Shown here piece after piece: positions 24,200 to 36,489 of a DNA stretch of 64,000 nt. Positions within the stretch are counted from its first letter, which is position 1, and every line of letters starts with the position of its first letter. This stretch comes from Chinchilla lanigera (taxonomy: Eukaryota; Chordata; Mammalia; Rodentia; Chinchillidae). A program made the translations under genes and the position numbers. The notes beneath the pieces were generated by a model. It was not told the origin of the DNA, made no database searches, and saw nothing but the letters and a program-made list of their open reading frames with translations. The stretch is from positions 2,279,166 through 2,343,165 of the forward strand of contig NW_004955488.1 of NCBI RefSeq assembly GCF_000276665.1, given 5' to 3'.

Positions 24200-26590
24200 A
24201 CCATGCAAAACTAATAGATACTACCATGTACTTGCATAATACATGATAATAAAATTGTGAATACCTGCACTGAACTGTAAACTTCTTGACTAAAAAGTTG
24301 TATTTTTTGTCCCATAATATCTGTAGATTTTGTCATAGTACATGACACCTACATTTTATTTTTTACTTGCCTAACAAATGAATGAACGTACGTACTCTTT
24401 GAAAAAATTATTCTCTATGGCAATCCTAAATTGTCTCACTCCCACCCAAAATGGACACTTTGGTTACACCATAATAAATTATTTTATGTAGTACATATTT
24501 GGTAGTATTTGTTTCATAAAATGATGTATACAAGTATCATGTGGTATGCTTTTGCTGTGGTTATAAAGGTATATAATGCCTTCTTAAGTGTTGTAATTAT
24601 AGTGCCAAAATAACCTTCAATCTCAAGATTTCATTTTCTGAAAATTTAGTAAATTTAAAAGATTTTACTAAAAAAATTAAATATTCCATTAAAATTATAA
24701 CATTGTTAAAGTGATAAATTATATGCTTAATCTCCTTAAAAGAAAGGAATAGTACTAGAGAGTATCTTTCACTTCCTCAGGATTTTGAATTATATGTACT
24801 CAAGTGTAATATCATAGAAGATGGATAAATTAAAGCAAAAATAATTTTAAACGCACTGCTGAAGACTTCTAAAAGAAAAGGCAATTTCCTATGTAGGAAT
24901 GGGATGTGAGGGTGGGGAAATAAACTAACATTAGAAAAACACTGAATATTGAGTCCTAGCATTCTGGTAACAAATTCTCATACTAGTGTCTTAGATTTTT
25001 GGAGATTAGCAGCTTTCACCAAGAACACAAAGTCTGACTCTTGGTCTTTTTACATTTGGGGACATGAATGTGACACTTCTTCCTGTTTAACACCTACATT
25101 CTCCAAGAGCAAGATAGAATGATGGCTGTTTAAATACATTAGCTAGTAGAGAGCAGCAATGAGAATAGTGTTCTGTGAAATGGTTCTGGAGGGAAAATAT
25201 TAATTGTAAAAACAGCAATAATAATTTGTTCTCCAAGGATATCTAACAATAAGCCTCCTCATAATGCAAATAAGGCTTTCAATTATAATTGTGTTCTGAA
25301 GCTCCTAGAACAATTCACCACAAATTGGTGACTAAAAATCAACAGAAAATATTATTTTATACTTCAGAAGGAACACTACAAGGTTCATCAATGGGGCTAC
25401 AATCAAGCTGTATACATGGTTTCCTTATTCTAGAGACTCTAAAAGAGAATCCATTACTGACTTCTCTCAGCTTCTGGTGACTGCCAGCAACCTTTGGCTT
25501 ACGGTCACATCACGCCTACCTCTGCTTCTTTGTCACACTGAGTTTCCTTCTTTTCTGCCTATAAAATCTTCTGGTATCTTCTCCTGCAGAGACACTTAAT
25601 AACTATTTTCAGAGCATATGTAGATAATATACAACATTTCTCCATCTCTAGATATTATTCACATGTGCAAAATCTCATTTTTTAAAATCTATATTAGGTA
25701 ACATTCTCAGGTTTCAGGGATTAAGATGCAGATATCATTTTGGGAGGGAACACTTTTCAACCACCGAGAATCTCTTTCCTGTGGGTCCTTCCATTACTGT
25801 ACCTGTTCATCTTCCAGGCAAAATATAGTCAGTTCACTCCAACACCCCAAAATTCTTAACCCATTACAGCTTCAACTTGTCTGAGCTTCAGTTCTCCTCT
25901 TAATGTCATCAGGTAAGCAGTCACAGATTTCATAATTATATACCATTATCTGAATGAGAATTCAGTGATTCTGAGTGTGGTTCACTCTGGAGCAAAACTA
26001 ATCTTCATCTATGGACCTGTGAGGCTAGAAAATAAGTTTTCCTTGGCCAAAACTTTAGGATGGGACAGGCATAGTGTAATAGCAGTGGACGCTTTTATTC
26101 CCAGAGAGAAAAAGTACAAAGAATAAAGGGGTCACTGGTCCCAGCAATTTAAAGATCCTAAAAGCCAAAAGTCACTGTTTCAAGACCTAAGAAAAATTCT
26201 TCTCAGTGGACCAAGACTGCTCACTCTGAAGAGTCCAAAGTTTCCACTCTGGGCCACAGATCTGAAAGAGGAGCAGCCCTGCCTTTTTCTTGAAGGACAC
26301 CATGTGTTTACTGCTGAGTGACTATGAATTTGTTTCTGGGTGTCAAGCTGTGGGAGATAAAAATCTCACTTTCATTTTGTTGCCTCTGGTTCCTTCAGTG
26401 CAACCTATCCAAATTGTGCTAATATAATATTTCCAAGAGAACTTGTGTTCTCATTATGAAGCTTCATGCATTTAGAGAAGAGCAATCTCTGCACATCTTT
26501 CCTAGTTAATGCTCATTTCTATTCTTGACTCACACTGAGAATGAGTGAATCTGTGAGTCATATGACTAATATAGAATGGGGAAAATGACC
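24200..26590. other. No gene seen; unique sequence
   Basis: Mostly AT-rich, with slightly higher GC at 25740-26360. No repeat or coding region could be assigned. The 63-codon frame at 25289-25480 lacks recognisable features. Confidence 0.55.
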
Positions 26591-26607
26591 ATTCAAACAT
26601 TTAGCCT

Positions 26608-26762
26608 TCTCAGAGGCGTGGTGGTAGTACCTATAATCCCATCACTCGGGAGGCTGAGGCAGGAGGATCACTGTGAGTGCAAGACCAGCCTGGGCTGCAG
26701 AATGAGCTCACGGCCAGTCTGAACTGCTTAGCAAGATCTTGGCTCAGGAAGACAAAAAAAAA
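26608..26762 (+). mobile_element. B1-type (7SL-derived) SINE
   Basis: Starts near AGGCGTGGTGGTAGTACCTA, then GGGAGGCTGAGGCAGGAGGA, AAGACCAGCCTGGGCTGCAG and TAGCAAGATCTTGGCTCAGG, with an A tail. The flanks share CAAA(C)CATTTA(G/T)CCTTCTC (about 26590-26607 and 26768-26786), an imperfect TSD. Confidence 0.93.
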
Positions 26763-26789
26763 AAATCAAACCATTTATCCTTCTCTTTA

Positions 26790-27175
26790 AAATATGCTGT
26801 CCTAACAGCGATTTATTAATTTCACAATCTTTTTTCAATCTGTAGAGAATACAATTTTAAAGCTTTTTTAAATGTTGATTTCCTTTCCTTAAATCTTTCA
26901 ATTTATCTTTCCTCCACATTTACTGGATGCAGTAGGAAGAAACACAGTTTCACCTTCGGAGAGTAATCTTGGTTATCTCATCAGGTAATTATTGTTCATG
27001 TGTTCTCCCGTTTAAAGTTAGCTAAACATCCTGTCCCTAGAAGGACTATCTTTGTTTCTGAAGACATGCTCTTTATCATTGCCCTTTATACTTCCTAAAA
27101 TAACAAAATTGCACCTGTCTTGGTTTCTTCATTTTCCTGAGCAATCAAGGGCAGATACTTTAACATTCATAATTC
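26790..27175. other. No gene seen
   Basis: T-rich unique sequence without recognised elements. Confidence 0.5.
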
Positions 27176-27179
27176 TTTT

Positions 27180-27370
27180 TTTTATTTTAAAAATAAAAGG
27201 AGGAAAACATTAACAGACAGACAACCTTTTACAAAATAGCAAAAGAACAGTACAGACAATACAGAGTTACAAACAAAGTGGTAGGAAATTAACAATGCTT
27301 GTTGTATTACATATTGATATCTTCAAAGTGGTTTCTCATGAAAACAGAGACATGCAAGAATCCTAACAAT
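27180..27370 (-). mobile_element. 5'-truncated LINE-1 3' UTR, minus strand
   Basis: T-rich start, then the reverse complement of the L1 3' end seen at 130-310: a TTACATATTGATATCTTCAA block near 27308 and AGAGACATGCAAGA near 27345. It is truncated upstream. No TSD was recognised. Confidence 0.75.
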
Positions 27371-27618
27371 AATATTTTAAAGCAGCTTGAGCTTTCAGAT
27401 CATCCTTCTCAGAATTATTCCAGCTTGTTCCAGCTGCTCAGTTTCAATTCCACTGCCTCATTTTCAAGACACTTATTTCTTCAGCACTGTACTTCACAGT
27501 ACAAACATTTGTATTATTTTCCTGAGGCTACTGTTGTCAACTGTGCAAGTGAATTGATTGCCGCACATCAATTCATTCTCTTACATGCTAAAGACCAGAA
27601 TTACAAAATTAGTATTAT

Positions 27619-27760
27619 GGGGCTGGGGATGTAGCTCAGCAGCATAGCGCCTGCCTGGCAAGCACGATATCCTGAGCTCAATTCCTGGTAAAAAAAATTT
27701 TTTTTTTTTTTTTTTGGTTTTTCTCCGGTACCGGGAACCGAAAAAAAAATTTTAAAGATG
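27619..27760 (+). mobile_element. Composite ID SINE: plus copy joined to inverted ID 3' end
   Basis: A plus-oriented ID body (27619-27690, ending GCTCAATTCCTGGTA) runs through A then T runs into an inverted ID 3' end (GGTTTTTCTCCGGTACCGGG, about 27716-27736), then A-rich DNA. AGTATTATGG occurs at 27611-27620 and 27761-27770, so one TSD encloses both parts. Confidence 0.88.
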
Positions 27761-27840
27761 AGTATTATGGTATCAAATTAGTACGTTGGTTGGCATTCGT
27801 TCTGCGGATTATGTGGGAGAAGAATTCATTTCTATTTCTT

Positions 27841-28153
27841 TTTTATTTTAAAGAGAATAAAAAATAATAACAAAACAACAACAACAAAGACAAAAGCAAA
27901 ACAAAGCAAATACAATGAAAATGATACAGTGGTTCAAAACAGAATAGTAGGAATTAACAGTGATCGTTATATTACATATTGTCATCTTTCACAAAGTTGC
28001 TCAGATTACCTGATGTGAGAATGCAATACTGCTGATATCTAATGGATTGTGAAAGGAACAGTTAATGCTTAACATTTTTCTGGACCAATTTTGTATGCTT
28101 ATATCTGGTAATCTGAACAACTAATTTAAAGATAATAATATGCAATATAATAA
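27841..28153 (-). mobile_element. Twin-primed (5'-inverted) LINE-1 3' UTR
   Basis: From 27841 to about 28045 the sequence is the L1 3' UTR on the minus strand, beginning with its T-rich tail. From about 28046 to 28153 an adjoining 3' UTR segment lies in plus orientation (GGAACAGTTAATGCTTAAC, then CTGGTAATCTGAACAACTAA). A perfect 15-bp TSD, TCATTTCTATTTCTT, encloses both (27826-27840 and 28154-28168). This is the signature of twin priming during insertion. Confidence 0.9.
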
Positions 28154-28169
28154 TCATTTCTATTTCTTT

Positions 28170-28720
28170 CTCACCTCCGATAGGTGCAGGCATGTTCTGA
28201 CGTATAGTTTCATCACTCTAGTCTCTGCATGTATAGCCACATTGTTTCTTCCTGTTCTATGTCTAGTAAAACCACCAAATATACCCGTCTAATAAGAATG
28301 CATACAGGTGCATTTAAGATGCATTTAAATGGTGTGGAAATTCACTGGATTTTAATATAGCAACTTAATTACAACTATAACTACCCTTTTCTTTGCTAGG
28401 CAAAGTAAAATTCAGATTTGCAAGAGAGTGACATAGATATTTTTGTGGCATGAATCATTTTTTAACCTTCTATGTGAATTATTAAAGAAATATTAATATT
28501 CTCACTTACTTTAAAATGTTTATTATCTGTTGTGCCATTTAGTACCGGGAAGAATCATGTCTGGAAATGTGCATCTGGAATATAACCCCTAAAGAATCTT
28601 TGTGTAACTTTAGTTGAATATGAGCTTCTTGAATAATGAATTCTGAGCAGTGAAACTTACTACCTGTACGAAGATCTAAGATACCATGTGCATAGATCAA
28701 CTAAAATAAGAAAGAAAAAT
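28170..28720. other. No gene seen; unique sequence
   Basis: No recognised repeat or long frame. Confidence 0.55.
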
Positions 28721-28722
28721 GA

Positions 28723-28838
28723 GGGACTGGGGATGTAGCTTACTGGCAAAGCGCCTGCCTGGCAAGCGCAAGGTCGTGAGTTCGGTTCCCAGTACCGGGG
28801 AAAAACCAAAAAAAAAACAAAAAAAAAAAAAAGAAAAA
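28723..28838 (+). mobile_element. ID-type SINE, young
   Basis: Body GGGACTGGGGATGTAGCTTA with B box GAGTTCGGTTCCCAG, then GTACCGGGGAAAAACC and a long A-rich tail. The flanks share AAGAAAGAAAAATGA and a near copy just after the tail, but low complexity makes the TSD ambiguous. Confidence 0.94.
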
Positions 28839-28959
28839 GAAGAAGAAAAAATGCAAGCATGATGATATTGGTAAATGTGGAATATAAAATTATTATGTTT
28901 ATCTTGCTCCGTATTTTTGTTACTTTCAGAAAATACCTGAGGGGGATAAATTTATACTT

Positions 28960-29335
28960 AATTAAGAGAAGTTTTATTTAGAGGGCAGTTTGTGGGGACA
29001 GATGTCCTAATTCCACAGTCCGTGTAACACGGGCTGTGATAACATCCATAGCAGTTGTGTGTCACTGCGGATGAACCACAGCAAGACTGACTGGGAGGGA
29101 AGATCACACGCGCAAGAGCCAAACAGCGAGTCTCAGGGTCAGGCTTACTATTCCATAACATTTCTCTTGCAAGAAGTAGCCAAGGCTGCAAGAGAAATAC
29201 ATGAATCCCATTTGAGGGCCAATGACCTACATACCACCCTAGGATCACCTCTGAAAGCTTCTTGTACCTCACATTGAAAATCAAGCTTCCAACATGTGAT
29301 CTCTTGGAGGAAAAAATACACCCAAAGCATTGAAA
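28960..29335 (-). mobile_element. MaLR-type LTR, minus strand
   Basis: Reverse-complement layout of a MaLR LTR: AGTTTTATTTAGAGGGCAGT at the left (poly(A)-signal end), and at the right AAAATCAAGCTTCCAACATG, which corresponds to the family's usual 'ttggaagcttgat' start region. It is moderately diverged. The frames of 108 and 72 codons here are chance frames. Confidence 0.7.
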
Positions 29336-30285
29336 TGCATTAAATATTTAACAATTAAAGACATAAGTGTCAGCTGATTAATAGGTTAATAAACCTGATG
29401 TAATATTTCCATAATGTGTCCATGAGTCTATCATATTGTACTCAATAAATAAAATCATTGTCAGTTAAAACTAAAATAAAATTTTTGAAAGTGGTGATGA
29501 AGAAAAATTAAGATGAGCTAAATCATAAGTACACGAAGTAACAAAAACATACTAAATGTATAAGAATTTTGAGGATATTATTAGACTTGTCTACACAAAT
29601 GTAAGAGATAGAAATCAAAACCATCAAATACAGAAAATAGGTTAATAAGGTTTAACACATGTGTAATTAAAGTAGAAGGAAAAAGGAATTAGAAACACTT
29701 TCAAAAGCTACTATTTAAGAAGGAAATATGTCATAATTTTCAAGAATTGGTAAAAATACAAATAAAATATGAGAAAAGTATCATCTGTAAATATATAATT
29801 TTTTTAAAATAGTACTCAATGCAACAATATTAAATAATAAGAAAACCCAAACAAAAGACAGTCATAAAACTAAATGGCTACAAAACAAAGCTGAAATCGA
29901 AGTCCAACACTTTAAGGCATGTCAGAATGTATATAATTAAAAGTAAACCAATATAATTAGAAGGTAGTTTGAATGTACTCATCATAAAAAATAATAAAAC
30001 CTTTAAAATGTATATGCTCACTTTATTGAGATGAACACTATTCAATGTATACAATAAATATTAAACTTGTACCTCATAAATACATATAGATATTGCATGT
30101 CAATAAAAGCTTTAAACATCTTATATTCAATTATTATTCATGGTAAAATTCTTCATTTTTGTGTTGAATGTAATGTTCTGAAAATAGTTTAATGGAACTA
30201 CAAAAGAATTAATATTTTGCTTCCACATTATCCTGAGTCATAATTTTTAAAAAGGGACTAAATAAGAATAATAAATGCCCTAGTA
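29336..30285. other. No gene seen; very AT-rich
   Basis: No recognised element. The start of the L1 at about 30290 is gradual, so some of the right side may belong to it. Confidence 0.5.
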
Positions 30286-30289
30286 TTAT

Positions 30290-31835
30290 TGCAATATACA
30301 CCAGTTCAGTAGGATAAGAAATGAACCGTAGCATGGGGAATTTGAAAAAAACAAGGGGAAAATAAAAAGGAAAATTGTCATCATTTATAAGTGACATATT
30401 TGTCTCCATAGATAACCTAAAAGGATCTGGCATAAAAAAAAAATATAAAGAGAAAGAAAAGAATTAAGCAACTCTATAAGATCAACATCCAAAACTTAAT
30501 TACATTCCTATATACCAGCAAAGAACAAAAGAATATGATTTTGTGTATAATAAAATTTTAGGTTGAAATTAGACTCATAACTCTCACCATAGACTGAGCT
30601 AAACTTGAAATAGATCGAAGATCTAAATGTTAAACTAAAAACACTTAATCTACTGAAAGATAAAATAAGTAAATAAGTAAAACTCCTCAAGACATATGTG
30701 TAGGCAAAGTTATTATGAACAAAACATCCATCTCACAAGAAATTTTTCAAAATATCAGCACAGGGATCTCATCATATTAAAAAACTTTTGTAAAGCAAAA
30801 GAAATCACAGAGTGAAGACACAACCCACAGAATGAGAAAAAATGTTTATCAGCTACAAATCAGACAAAGGACCAGTACCTAGAATATATAAAGAACTGAA
30901 AATAATCAGATACTCCTAAATTTAAAGACTCAGCCCAATAATGGGAATCTTAAATGGGTAAACACTTGTCAGATAAAGTACAAACAGCAAATGAATATAT
31001 AAAAATATGTTAAATATTACTAGTCATTTGATAAATGCAAATTAAAACAACACTGAGATTCCATCTCACTCCAGAAAGAACGGCTATCATCAGGAAATCA
31101 ACCAGTGGCAAATACTTCTGGGGCTGTGGAGAGAAAGGAATCCTTCTCCACTGTTGGCAGGAGTGTAAACTGGTACAACCACTATGGAAATCAGTTTGAA
31201 AATTCCTCAAAAAACTAAAACTAGAGATTCCATTTGACCCAGGTATTTCCCTTCTTAGTATCTTCCAGAAAGAATTGACAGTGTCATACCACAGTGATAT
31301 ATGCACACCTATGTTTACAGTGTTACAACGTATGAAAGCTAAATTTTAGAAACAGGCCTAATGCCCATTAACAGATAAATGCACAGAGAATATATGATTT
31401 TTATAAACAATGGAGTACTACTTTGCCATAAAGAAGGATAAACTTGAGACATTTCCAGGATGTATTTGAGACCATATTTTAAAGTGGAATAAACTGGAAA
31501 TATATTTGAATATCATGTTTTATCTCCTGTGATAAATAGGATCAAATGGATGATAGATATTGAGTCTGAGGAAGAAAATATTCAAAAGGGAAGCAGTGCA
31601 AAATAGAGACGAGAAAGAAAGGAAAGGGAGAAAGGATAATAGAAGGACAAAATGGAAATAAAGCTTTTGTAAATAAGGAGGGGAAGAATGTTTAAAGGGA
31701 GGAGAGTGGAATGCAGAAAAAATAAGAATCAAGATATATTATGTGCAGATACAAATCCCCCATGATGAATGCAATCATTATGTATATCCAAACAGTGATA
31801 ACAAAGTTAAGTTTTAAAAAGTTTTAACATAAAAG
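30290..31835 (+). mobile_element. Degenerate LINE-1, ORF2 C-terminal part and 3' end
   Basis: Block order follows L1 ORF2 from the reverse transcriptase palm (ACATTCCTATATACCAGCAA near 30500) to the C-terminal region (ACAAATCAGACAAAGGACCA near 30856, AAATTAAAACAACACTGAGA near 31040). It continues through GTGTAAACTGGTACAACCAC to the purine-rich tract and the terminal GATGAATGCAATCATTATGT (31760-31780). Frames are broken throughout. An ID SINE sits just after its 3' end. Confidence 0.85.
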
Positions 31836-31845
31836 TAAAGGTTAA

Positions 31846-31962
31846 GGGGCTGGGGATTTAGCTCAACGGCAAAAGCGCCTGCCTGGCAAGCGCAAGGTCA
31901 TGAGTTCGGTTCCTGGTACCGGAGAAAAGCCAAAAAAACCAAAAAATAAAAATAAAAATAAA
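31846..31962 (+). mobile_element. ID-type SINE, young
   Basis: Near-consensus copy of the GGCAAAAGCG subfamily, with B box GAGTTCGGTTCCTGG, GTACCGGAGAAAAGCC and an A-rich tail. Perfect 10-bp TSD TAAAGGTTAA at 31836-31845 and 31963-31972. Confidence 0.96.
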
Positions 31963-31974
31963 TAAAGGTTAAAC

Positions 31975-32405
31975 TAAAAATATGTTATCCTAGTGTATTT
32001 TTAAATTTTGGCTATTTTATTTTCAGTTGACTCAATATTTATGTTTCAATTTATGAGATACAACATGATGTTTTGATGTGTTCAGTGATCATCAAGGTCA
32101 TTATTACATCTTCTGAAACATGCACCATTCTTTTTGATGGAACATTTTAAATCTCTTCACCTTTTTTTGGAAATGTACAGTATATTGCAGCTAACTCTAT
32201 TTCTTATATTGCCAGAAGTGGAAAGGTTGGTCAACAGTAATAAGAAGTTACAGGTGATTAGGAGAAATTAGCTCTGGTGTTTTACTTTAGATTACATTTT
32301 TCCAAAAATGGAAAACATTTAAGAATAAATTTTCATTGATGATGCATTCAACAGAATCCCCCCCCCAAAAAAAAAGACAAAATATGATGATTACGAGACA
32401 GTTGT
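31975..32405. other. No gene seen
   Basis: AT-rich unique sequence; a short C8/A-run is present at 32359-32374. Confidence 0.5.
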
Positions 32406-32407
32406 AG

Positions 32408-32777
32408 TGTTATGGCTTGTGTCTGCATATCCCCCCAAATCCTCACGCAGTCATGGGGCGGGCTTCTAGAGTTTATGATTGATTCATGGTCCAATATTGG
32501 AATTATGGATGCGAGTGCTGCATCTGCCCTGGGGTGGATCGTTTACATACAATGTAAGTGAGGGAAAGACTTTGCTTCCTTCTCTTCTCCCTGTTGCTCT
32601 TGTTGCTTTGCTATCTTCTGCCGTGAACTGTTGCCCTCTGTCATGTACCAATCTGCCTTGGAGCCAGCCAAGTATGGACTGAAGCCTCCACAAACTGTGA
32701 GCTAAATAAACCTTTCCTTTCTTGATGTTGGGTGTCAGGTATTTTGCCTCAACAATGAGAGAAAAGTAACTAAGACA
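32408..32777 (+). mobile_element. MaLR-type solo LTR
   Basis: 370 bp from TGTTATGGCTTGTGTCTGCA to TAACTAAGACA, the canonical TG...CA ends of MaLR LTRs. It has GTGAGCTAAATAAACC near 32697-32712 (poly(A) signal) and GTCAGGTATTTTGCCTCAAC near the end. It is closely related to 49977-50354. No internal retroviral sequence lies beside it, so it is a solo LTR. Confidence 0.88.
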
Positions 32778-32779
32778 TA

Positions 32780-33365
32780 TAGATTTATCCTAAGGACTGA
32801 GTAGCAGGTCAATCAATAGTTTTCTTTGTAATTGACAAGTAAAATGAATATAAAACTTACCTATAACTACAAAGGACCAAAAATAGGCAAAATGCTACTA
32901 GAGATCAGTAACTGTAAAGATTTACCTTATGAGTTAGTAGATCTATTTCAAAGCAATAATAATTAAACCAAAGGTAAATATATAAAATTTGTACTGGGAT
33001 AGGTAAGCTAAGAAACCTTATTAAAAAAAAAAAGAAAACAGGAAAACTGATTGATTCTAATTTTTTCAAAGATTTCATAGTATCCTTGAACACTAAGTTA
33101 GCAAACTTTAAACCATCTCTTCTAATGGAAATAAAGAGAGACTCCCAAGAGCCTCTGGTCACAATGGTTCATTTGCTAATCAATATCTAACCTTGTTTTA
33201 TGTGTGTTTCTGTTGATTTCCTTTTATTTAATATTTATATTATTGATTCACTAACACTGAACTCACAGCCAGCCATGCTGTAACTCATGGCTGGCCGATG
33301 CCTCTTTAACAAGCATATTTGCATCATGATGTCTGATTTCTTGTAACACATGACATAGTTCTTGC
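32780..33365. other. No gene seen; small stem-loop
   Basis: Unique sequence. A 9-bp inverted repeat (CCAGCCATG at 33269-33277, CATGGCTGG at 33286-33294) has an 8-nt loop. Confidence 0.5.
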
Positions 33366-33370
33366 ATTTT

Positions 33371-33458
33371 TGGACACTAGATAACATTTTTAGGCACTGC
33401 ATTATCATGATGCTTGGACACTAGATAGCATTTTTAGGCACTGCATTATCATGATGCT
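33371..33458. repeat. 44-bp direct tandem duplication (2 copies)
   Basis: Units 33371-33414 and 33415-33458 start TGGACACTAGATA and differ at one visible position (A/G at unit position 14). Confidence 0.95.
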
Positions 33459-33955
33459 TGCGTGTTAGGCACACAAGTCACTCAGAAGCAGCAAAAAGTG
33501 TGAATAACATGAATTCAAAGAAGATTCGTTTACAGTATAAAATCTGAGACAAGAACTCAGCAGAGAAAGTGCACATAGAAATTTTTTGGCTTTTCCACAC
33601 ATGTCCAAAAATGATAACTAAATCATCAGTTGTATTGATTTTGGGAATACAGGTAAAATTCAGTGAGTAGTGAATTTGTAAATACAAAATCTTCAAGTAA
33701 GAGGAAGAACTACGTATAGAAACTTCATGTGAATGAATTTTCACTGAGGTCAGGAAGAGAGGCTTTTGAATGGAGAGAAACTATAAAATTGAGAAGTTAG
33801 TCAATTCTAAATTACGTTAAAATATATAATAAGATAATTCGATACTTGAGCAAATGCCTAGGAAAAATATTTTCCACCAGTTGTATTAGAAGCATGTATG
33901 ACAGCTTTCATGATATATGTATTAAGCAGCTTTTTGAAAAGTACATCACGTACAT
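33459..33955. other. No gene seen
   Basis: The 88-codon minus frame at 33478-33744 has no recognisable domain and is probably chance. Confidence 0.5.
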
Positions 33956-33959
33956 AATT

Positions 33960-34230
33960 TAAAGACAGAAGGGTTTATATGGGTTCATGTCATCACAGGG
34001 TCCAGGCCATGGTCAGCAGGTTCCAAGTCAGAAACCTCTGGCAGAAGGATATGGTGCAGCAAGCTGCTCAGTATATGGCAGCCAGGAAGCAGGGAAAAGA
34101 GCCCGAGAGAAGGGGGACAGGGGCCAAATATAGTGTCTGAGGTCAGACCTCGAATATCTACCCAGACCCTCCCAGAAGTGTGGGTTAGGAGGCTCTGAAA
34201 CTAATCAAGTTGACAATCCAGTTTAACTGT
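33960..34230 (-). mobile_element. MaLR-type LTR, minus strand
   Basis: AAGGGTTTATATGGGTTCAT at the left, GGCAGCCAGGAAGCAGGG in the middle and ATCAAGTTGACAATCCAGTT at the right match the reverse layout of a rodent MaLR LTR (compare 63265-63545). Confidence 0.65.
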
Positions 34231-34234
34231 AACA

Positions 34235-36385
34235 TAGTAATATTTTATAATAGAAAATAATAAAACAGTATCTGTAAATACCTCAGTAGTGAAACATACA
34301 TCTGCTATTATATTCATGAAGTGAAATTTCTCAGGTTAGAAATGAGTGAAAATAGTTAAATGCACCAGTATTACATAATTAACAAATGCAAAATTGAATA
34401 AGATTACAGGTTTCCAAAGATCACATGCATTATGATGCCAAGTATGGAAAGTATTTCCAAAGTATTAAAAGATTCATATTATATTTTTGCAGAAAAAAGG
34501 AATACACAATACAGACTGAGAAAAGAACAATTTTTCTTAAGGTGGTAAATTCAGTGGTTGCAAAAGTAATACTACATTCTTAAAAATTTGTAGAACATAA
34601 ACATTTTTCTATGTTTCATGATACATTGTTAATAGATTATATTTTTATGTATAAATATATTACAGTAAAGTAACTAAAAATGAGAATAACTGGCATGCAA
34701 TAATTACATTGCAGAGTAATGAAATACAGCCCCTATATATAAAGAAGAAAACCATCAAACTCTAATAAACATGTAAAAAATTGGAATTATTGAAAATAAT
34801 ACTTTAAAACCCTACAGTGTACCACTGATATGACAATAAGAACGTTTCATTCAAGAAGCATTTCAGGAAGGCTGCTGTCTTATTTGATGTTACTTGCTTG
34901 CTAGTGTTTGAGTCATTATCTCATTTAATTTTACATTGCCAAATTTATGCACAAGTTACTTTGATTTAGTGAGAAAGTTTTTGCAATGACAATAAAGAGA
35001 TTTTCCAACCAACCTAAATATTATCTTCTAGTAGGTTTGTCTGCAGAAGTTAATGGGTGAACATTTTCATGGAAAATTTCCTATGAGTTGGGTACAAAAT
35101 GTTCTAGGAAATATGAACGACAGGTCAAGGAAAAACCATACTCTCAGAACTTTACTGCACCTATTCCTGCACTGAGGCCTCTCTAAGAGTTGAAGCTTTT
35201 CATTTCAGCTGTGTGTGCTGTTAGATCTCTTCCTACTGTGTTTCACTCTCTGCCCTGTCTCTGCCCTTCTCTCTGCTGTGGTCTCTCTCTCTTCTGTTTC
35301 TGCCTCCTTCCCCTGTGCAACAGCCTCTTTTCAAGCAGCACTGCATCTGTGAACACATTTCCCACTGGCTGCCAATTTAATAGAGTGTCAGAGTGATTTG
35401 GACTGTAGCTAAAATTCTCTTCAGGCACAGGTTTAATTATTGACTTATTTCTCTTAGTATATAACAAAATTCTGAAAAGCAGAAATTGCTTCTTCCTAGT
35501 TTTTCTACTTCTTGTAATTCGAACACTACATAAATCAGTTTAAAAGTACATAATTGGAGCTGACTCCCAATATAAGTCTCTAGATTGCAAATTATTATCA
35601 AGATGAAATAATTAAAATATTTCTTCTATACAGTTTTTTCATAAGCTCTAATTTCCTTTAATTTTCACTAATTAAAATATTTTCTAATAAGTTTCCATAT
35701 AAATGTATTTTGGTCACTGTTACAAGTATTTTGTAATTAATTTTGCTTATCTGTGGACACACAAATATAAATAGACAATACATCAAAGAAAGAAGATAAT
35801 TTGTACATGACATGAATTAAACTAGAAGAAAATTTAAAAGATGCATCTTTGCTGAAAACACACCTGTCAATTATATGTATTTGATGTATTCTGCAAGTTG
35901 ACATATTCACTCGTGAGGATTAAGCTCCATGCAAAACTTAAATTACAACAGTGTTCTTTAAGGCAAATGAACAATAGATACTTCAGGTGCTATACACTAG
36001 GTGTTAGTTAAAAGGATTACTTTAATATTTATTTAATTAAACCAAACAATGTTTCTTCAATATATTTGGGAAAAAATTTACAAAGACTTTCTATACATAG
36101 AACAATTTTACCTACTATTTCAAGTATAGTAGATAAGATCACGTAGGTAGAGAATCCCTTCAAAGACTGGCACCCTCAAAAACCAGTGAACTTCCCAAAG
36201 ACTAGTGCCAGGTCCTCCCAAAGGAGTTTCAGGGTCATTGTAAATTTAGGATTACTATGGATTAAGGTTGTGCCATCAGATTGTCAACTGTATTGATGGC
36301 ATTAGTATTAATTCCATCAGTACATTGAAATATAATTCATGCCAACAATCATTACTAGGAAATTTCTTTGGGCAGTCACTATGCT
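34235..36385. other. No gene seen; AT-rich, one pyrimidine-rich patch
   Basis: No recognised mobile element. At 35195-35340 there is a pyrimidine-rich patch (many TCTCT and CTGCC units) with higher GC. The 68- and 74-codon frames over it have low-complexity composition and are not convincing genes. Confidence 0.5.
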
Positions 36386-36389
36386 AATA

Positions 36390-36480
36390 ATTCTGTATGA
36401 TTCTTTCATAGCCCCTTTATGCATTCTGAGTAGGTAGCTACCATTATCAGTTACCAGTGAAAGAATGGAGAATGAATATA
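36390..36480 (+). mobile_element. Possible MIR SINE fragment
   Basis: TCATAGCCCCTTTATGCATT, GAGTAGGTAGCTACCATTAT and AGTGAAAGAATGGAG resemble the MIR central core in order and spacing, but at high divergence. Confidence 0.35.
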
Positions 36481-36489
36481 TGGTGAGAC

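Noticed and set aside
27299..27634. 111-codon plus frame as a gene
   Set aside because: It begins in an antisense L1 3' UTR and ends in an ID SINE.
28958..29284. 108-codon minus frame as a gene
   Set aside because: It lies entirely in a MaLR LTR.
33371..33458. CRISPR-like array
   Set aside because: Two directly abutting copies with no spacers in a mammalian genome; a plain tandem duplication.
35195..35340. Exon or CpG island
   Set aside because: Pyrimidine-rich low-complexity sequence with few CpGs and no convincing frame.
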